Shown: one piece after another, positions 6,073 to 7,858 of the stretch | How the letters are laid out: each line of letters starts with the position of its first letter | Position numbering within the stretch: the first letter of the stretch is position 1 | Source of the DNA: Alphaproteobacteria bacterium | Lineage (GTDB): Bacteria > Pseudomonadota > Alphaproteobacteria > JAJTHO01 | Direction of reading: 5' to 3' | NCBI GenBank assembly: GCA_021297975.1 | Contig: JAJTHO010000081.1 | Span: forward strand, 1-7,858 | Length of the DNA: 7,858 nucleotides | Position numbers and translations under genes: made by a program | The notes under the pieces: model-generated | What the model was told of the DNA's origin: nothing | Databases searched by the model: none | The model's input: only the letters and a program-made list of their open reading frames with translations

Positions 6073-7385
6073 TGCGCGCCGTTCGTTTTATTGCTCTCAG
6101 CTGCATAACAGGCCTTTTGATAAGCGCCTGCAGCAGCGATGATAACAAGGTAGAAATATCGCGTGAAGGCCGCGTGTCCGTCCTGCAACTGGAACAAAGT
6201 CTTCGCCCGGATATCACCGATGCCGAGCGTATCATTCGCGTGCCGCCGCCGCGCGCGATTGCCGCCTGGCCAACAAGCGGCGGCAACGCGACTCATTCCT
6301 TGGGGCATGTCGCGCTCGCTGCAACGTTAGAAGAAAAAGAACGCCATGATATCGGCGAAGGCACGCGTAATGCCGTTCCCTTGGCCGCCCCGGTTGTCGT
6401 CGGTAATCGCGTTTTTGCGCTGGATGCCGCCGCGCAGGTTACGGCTTTTGACAGCGTTACCGGCAATACTACCTGGACAGTGGATTTATTGCCCGAATCA
6501 GAAGATACCCCGCCCTCGTTTGGCGGTCTGGCACACAGCGGCAATCTGCTGATTGTGGCGGCGGGGTTTAATGAGGTTGTCGCGCTGAATCCCGATACCG
6601 GCTCGGTCATCTGGCGCACCAACCTGCCCGCCCCGGTTCGCAGCGCGCCAACAGTGGCGAACAACCGTGTTTACGCTGTTACGCTCGACAATGAGCTGTT
6701 CGCTCTCCACGCCAGCGACGGAAAAAAATTGTGGCAACACGGCGGATTAACTGGCGGCGCGATGCTGATTGGCGGCTCCAGCCCCGCGGTGATGGACGAC
6801 ACCGTTCTTGCCGCCTATTCATCGGGCGAGCTGTTTGCGCTGCGCCCGGAAAATGGCCGCGTGCTCTGGAGTGAGAGTCTCGCCGCTGTCAACCGCGTCA
6901 ATGCTGCCGCCAGCCTGACCGACATCACCGCAAGTCCGGTTGTCTTGGATGATGCGGTCTACTCCATTGGGCATTCGGGGCGGCTTGTAGCCATTAACCG
7001 CCTCAATGGTCGCAAACTGTGGGAGCGCGAAATCGGCGGCGTCACAACGCCGTGGGTTGCTGGCGAGTTCCTCTTTGTTCTGACCAACAACGCGCAACTT
7101 CTTTGCCTCAACCGCTTAAGCGGTAAGATATTCTGGCTAACCCAATTGGATAAATTTGAAGACAAGGAAGACAAAAAAGACCCCATCACCTGGACAGCGC
7201 CGATTCTGGCCGGAGACCGCTTGCTGCTGGGCGGCAGTAATGGCCAGCTGCTGGCTGTTTCGCCCTACACCGGCGGCGTTCTCGGCAGTATTGAGCAATC
7301 AGCCCCGCTGCTGACCGCGCCGATTGTAGCGAACAGGACATTATACCTGCTGCGCCAAGACGGCGTCCTTGCCGTGTTCCGGTAG
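6072..7385 (+). CDS. bamB: Outer-membrane protein assembly lipoprotein BamB (PQQ-type beta-propeller)
   Basis: BamB is a lipoprotein of the Bam complex that inserts beta-barrel proteins into the outer membrane. The N-terminus has a lipoprotein signal peptide with lipobox I17-S-A-C20, followed by Ser at +2 and +3. Ser at +2 is consistent with sorting to the outer membrane. The 437 residues are somewhat longer than E. coli BamB (392), partly through a charged loop at 361-370 (KFEDKEDKKD), a position where alphaproteobacterial homologues often carry an insertion. PQQ-like blades repeat through the chain: VFALDAAAQVTAFDSVTGNTTW (114-135), VVALNPDTGSVIW (159-171), ELFALHASDGKKLW (208-221), ELFALRPENGRVLW (243-256), RLVAINRLNGRKLW (284-297), QLLCLNRLSGKIFW (322-335) and QLLAVSPYTGGVLG (392-405). 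The ATG overlaps the TGA of the gene before by one base, and der starts 6 bp after the stop. Confidence 0.95.
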   Translation: MRAVRFIALSCITGLLISACSSDDNKVEISREGRVSVLQLEQSLRPDITDAERIIRVPPPRAIAAWPTSGGNATHSLGHVALAATLEEKERHDIGEGTRNAVPLAAPVVVGNRVFALDAAAQVTAFDSVTGNTTWTVDLLPESEDTPPSFGGLAHSGNLLIVAAGFNEVVALNPDTGSVIWRTNLPAPVRSAPTVANNRVYAVTLDNELFALHASDGKKLWQHGGLTGGAMLIGGSSPAVMDDTVLAAYSSGELFALRPENGRVLWSESLAAVNRVNAAASLTDITASPVVLDDAVYSIGHSGRLVAINRLNGRKLWEREIGGVTTPWVAGEFLFVLTNNAQLLCLNRLSGKIFWLTQLDKFEDKEDKKDPITWTAPILAGDRLLLGGSNGQLLAVSPYTGGVLGSIEQSAPLLTAPIVANRTLYLLRQDGVLAVFR

Positions 7386-7391
7386 AACCTC

Positions 7392-7858
7392 ATGCAAACA
7401 TTTGTCCTTATTGGCCGCCCGAACGTGGGGAAATCGACGCTGTTTAACCGCCTGTGCGGCAAGCGCCTCGCGCTTGTGGCCGATGCGCCTGGCACAACCC
7501 GCGATTATAAAGAGCGCCTGATAGAGACGCCCGGCGGGCTGCATATGCGGCTTTTAGATGCGCCGGGGATAGATTTTCAGGGCGATGCACTGCTGCGGGC
7601 TGAGCTGCTGAAAGTCGCCGAAAAAGCGCTTGGCATGGCTGACGGCGCGGTCTTGGTGGTTGACGGGGCGGCGGGCATAACGCCGCTGGATATTGAGCTG
7701 GCACGCTGGCTGCGCCGCTTTAGCAAACCGGTGATTGTGGCCGCGACCAAAGGCGACCTCAAAGCCGCAAAAAACGCCGAAGAAGAGGCGTCACGGCTGG
7801 GTTTCCCTTCTGTTGTCGCCATCTCTGGGCGCGAGGGCGGTAATATTAATGAGCTGTA
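7392..7858 (+). CDS. der: Ribosome-assembly GTPase Der (EngA), 5' part
   Basis: The first 155 codons are present and the gene runs off the right edge. Der has two tandem G domains and a KH-like domain and acts in 50S subunit maturation in the cytoplasm. Only the first G domain is visible. G1 is GRPNVGKST (8-16), followed by LFNRLCGKRLALVADAPGTT, the usual Der switch I context with PGTTRD at 33-38. G3 is DAPG (56-59), where Der proteins normally have DTAG or DTGG. G4 is TKGD (119-122) instead of NKxD or the NKAEG form of alphaproteobacterial Der. G5 is SGREGG (145-150). The WLRR.SKPVIV segment (106-115) is typical of alphaproteobacterial Der. The start codon follows bamB by 6 bp, with no strong Shine-Dalgarno, so coupling to bamB is likely. 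Confidence 0.93.
   Translation, partial: MQTFVLIGRPNVGKSTLFNRLCGKRLALVADAPGTTRDYKERLIETPGGLHMRLLDAPGIDFQGDALLRAELLKVAEKALGMADGAVLVVDGAAGITPLDIELARWLRRFSKPVIVAATKGDLKAAKNAEEEASRLGFPSVVAISGREGGNINEL

Overview
The window looks like core chromosome of an alphaproteobacterium of intermediate G+C. The strongest taxonomic signal is the right-hand gene order: a YfgM-like anchored TPR protein, then the BamB lipoprotein, then the Der GTPase, one after another. This order is typical of Alphaproteobacteria. The mlaA-mlaC pair and a Tad-domain pilus-associated protein fit that assignment. Nothing in the sequence fixes family or genus. I see no tRNA, rRNA, CRISPR array, insertion sequence or phage gene.

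Layout, left to right. (1) Positions 2-2215 (+) hold the 3' part of a large TadG-like protein whose true start lies left of the window. It is a mosaic: Tad membrane segment, Cys-rich region, a block of acidic EF-hand/RTX-type calcium loops, a long Gly/Ser/Ala linker and an unrecognised C-terminal domain. (2) Facing it, with a 3-bp gap between the stop codons, is a minus-strand pair: metF (GTG start, 3719-2832) and a coupled single-pass membrane protein of unknown function (2830-2219). (3) A 122-bp divergent intergenic region separates metF from mlaA (3842-4576) and mlaC (4590-5276), two parts of the Mla outer-membrane lipid-asymmetry pathway. (4) An 88-bp gap carries a good -35 element and a dyad symmetry. 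It leads into a tight plus-strand operon: the YfgM-like TPR protein (5365-6072), bamB (6072-7385, sharing one base with the stop before it) and the 5' part of der (7392 to beyond the window edge).

How the genes fit together. Most of the window concerns the cell envelope. MlaA and MlaC maintain outer-membrane lipid asymmetry. BamB is an accessory subunit of the outer-membrane beta-barrel assembly machine, and YfgM-like proteins act at the inner-membrane/periplasm interface near SecYEG and periplasmic chaperones. Der is a ribosome-assembly GTPase co-transcribed with them. MetF supplies methyl-tetrahydrofolate for methionine synthesis and is the metabolic outlier.

I do not see a clear new multi-gene system. 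The points most worth a second look are the mosaic TadG-like protein, the MlaA without a lipobox, the unusual G3 and G4 motifs in the first G domain of Der, and the unknown membrane protein coupled to metF.
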